From positions 9,308,501 through 9,372,500 of the forward strand of contig OY754470.1 in the NCBI GenBank assembly GCA_963575645.1: a DNA stretch of 64,000 bases, in the 5' to 3' direction. A model generated the notes under the pieces. The model was not told the DNA's origin and made no database searches. It worked only from the letters and a program-made list of their open reading frames with translations. The DNA is from Xanthostigma xanthostigma. Its lineage: Eukaryota; Arthropoda; Insecta; Raphidioptera; Raphidiidae. The position numbers and the translations under genes were made by a program. Shown here piece by piece: positions 63,871 to 64,000 of this stretch; within the stretch, counting starts at the first letter, position 1, and each line of letters starts with the position of its first letter.

Positions 63871-64000
63871 TACTAACTTCAAATACATTTTATAATCGCA
63901 AAAAAACTTTTTTTTCTGTGATGTAACTACAAATTTACAGTTTTCGGATTTTTCCCTTTACTTTTGCTATAAGACGTTGCTTCTTGCCCAATTTCATGGT

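Overview
This window is repeat-dense, AT-rich eukaryotic DNA, almost certainly from an insect and most likely a moth or butterfly (Lepidoptera). The lineage call rests on dispersed repeats I recognise from lepidopteran assemblies: the AACCGACTTC repeats (8985-9290, 48829-49200), the element with TTATCACGT motifs near its ends (33739-33970, 53620-53843, 57967-58224), the 'gagtcggactcgcgcac' repeat (14030-14170, 63733-63870), and Helitron-like units ending in CTAG (7037-7622, 7884-8231). No intact host protein-coding gene is convincing anywhere in the 64 kb. All open frames are short, and most lie in repeats or are chance. It is therefore either a gene desert, a very large intron, or repeat-rich chromatin such as a W chromosome.

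Layout. 0-17 kb: a hAT MITE nested in a Helitron-like unit, foldback MITEs, a CAGTGGCGG hAT relic holding a nest of palindromes, and stacked insertions around 8.6-9.7 kb. 17.6-20.3 kb: a young 2.7-kb LTR element (identical 298-bp LTRs, 4-bp target duplication) whose interior is a 19-bp minisatellite plus a minus-strand fragment resembling the BEL/Pao pol C-terminus. 20-34 kb: hAT elements, inverted-repeat elements, two hammerhead-ribozyme-like motifs (27435-27489 and 29366-29416), a 317-bp tandem array and two tRNA-like relics. 34-50 kb: two copies of one hAT family with perfect target duplications, a pogo/Tc1-like TA element, a terminal-inverted-repeat element carrying an integrase-like ORF fragment, and a tandem-repeat-bearing element at 44.4-45.4 kb. 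50-64 kb: Ty1/copia fragments, two copies of a tRNA-derived SINE, a near-1.04-kb palindrome, further hAT elements and more hammerhead-bearing repeats.

The most interesting signal is a set of short motifs with the hammerhead core (CTGANGA, hairpin, GAAA, short palindrome, C/T). In four sequence families the stem-II bases differ but remain complementary (GAAGG/CCTTC, GACGG/TTGTC with G-U pairs, GATCC/GGATC, GGAC/GTCC). Two copies also have a plausible stem I. I infer that these are remains of Penelope-like or retrozyme-like elements, which are known to carry hammerhead motifs. Second is the compact BEL-like element, which looks recently active although it encodes essentially no protein.

Limits: all alignments were made by eye. 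Family names are given only where a motif or terminus supports them. Repeat borders without a target duplication are good to roughly 10-30 bases.
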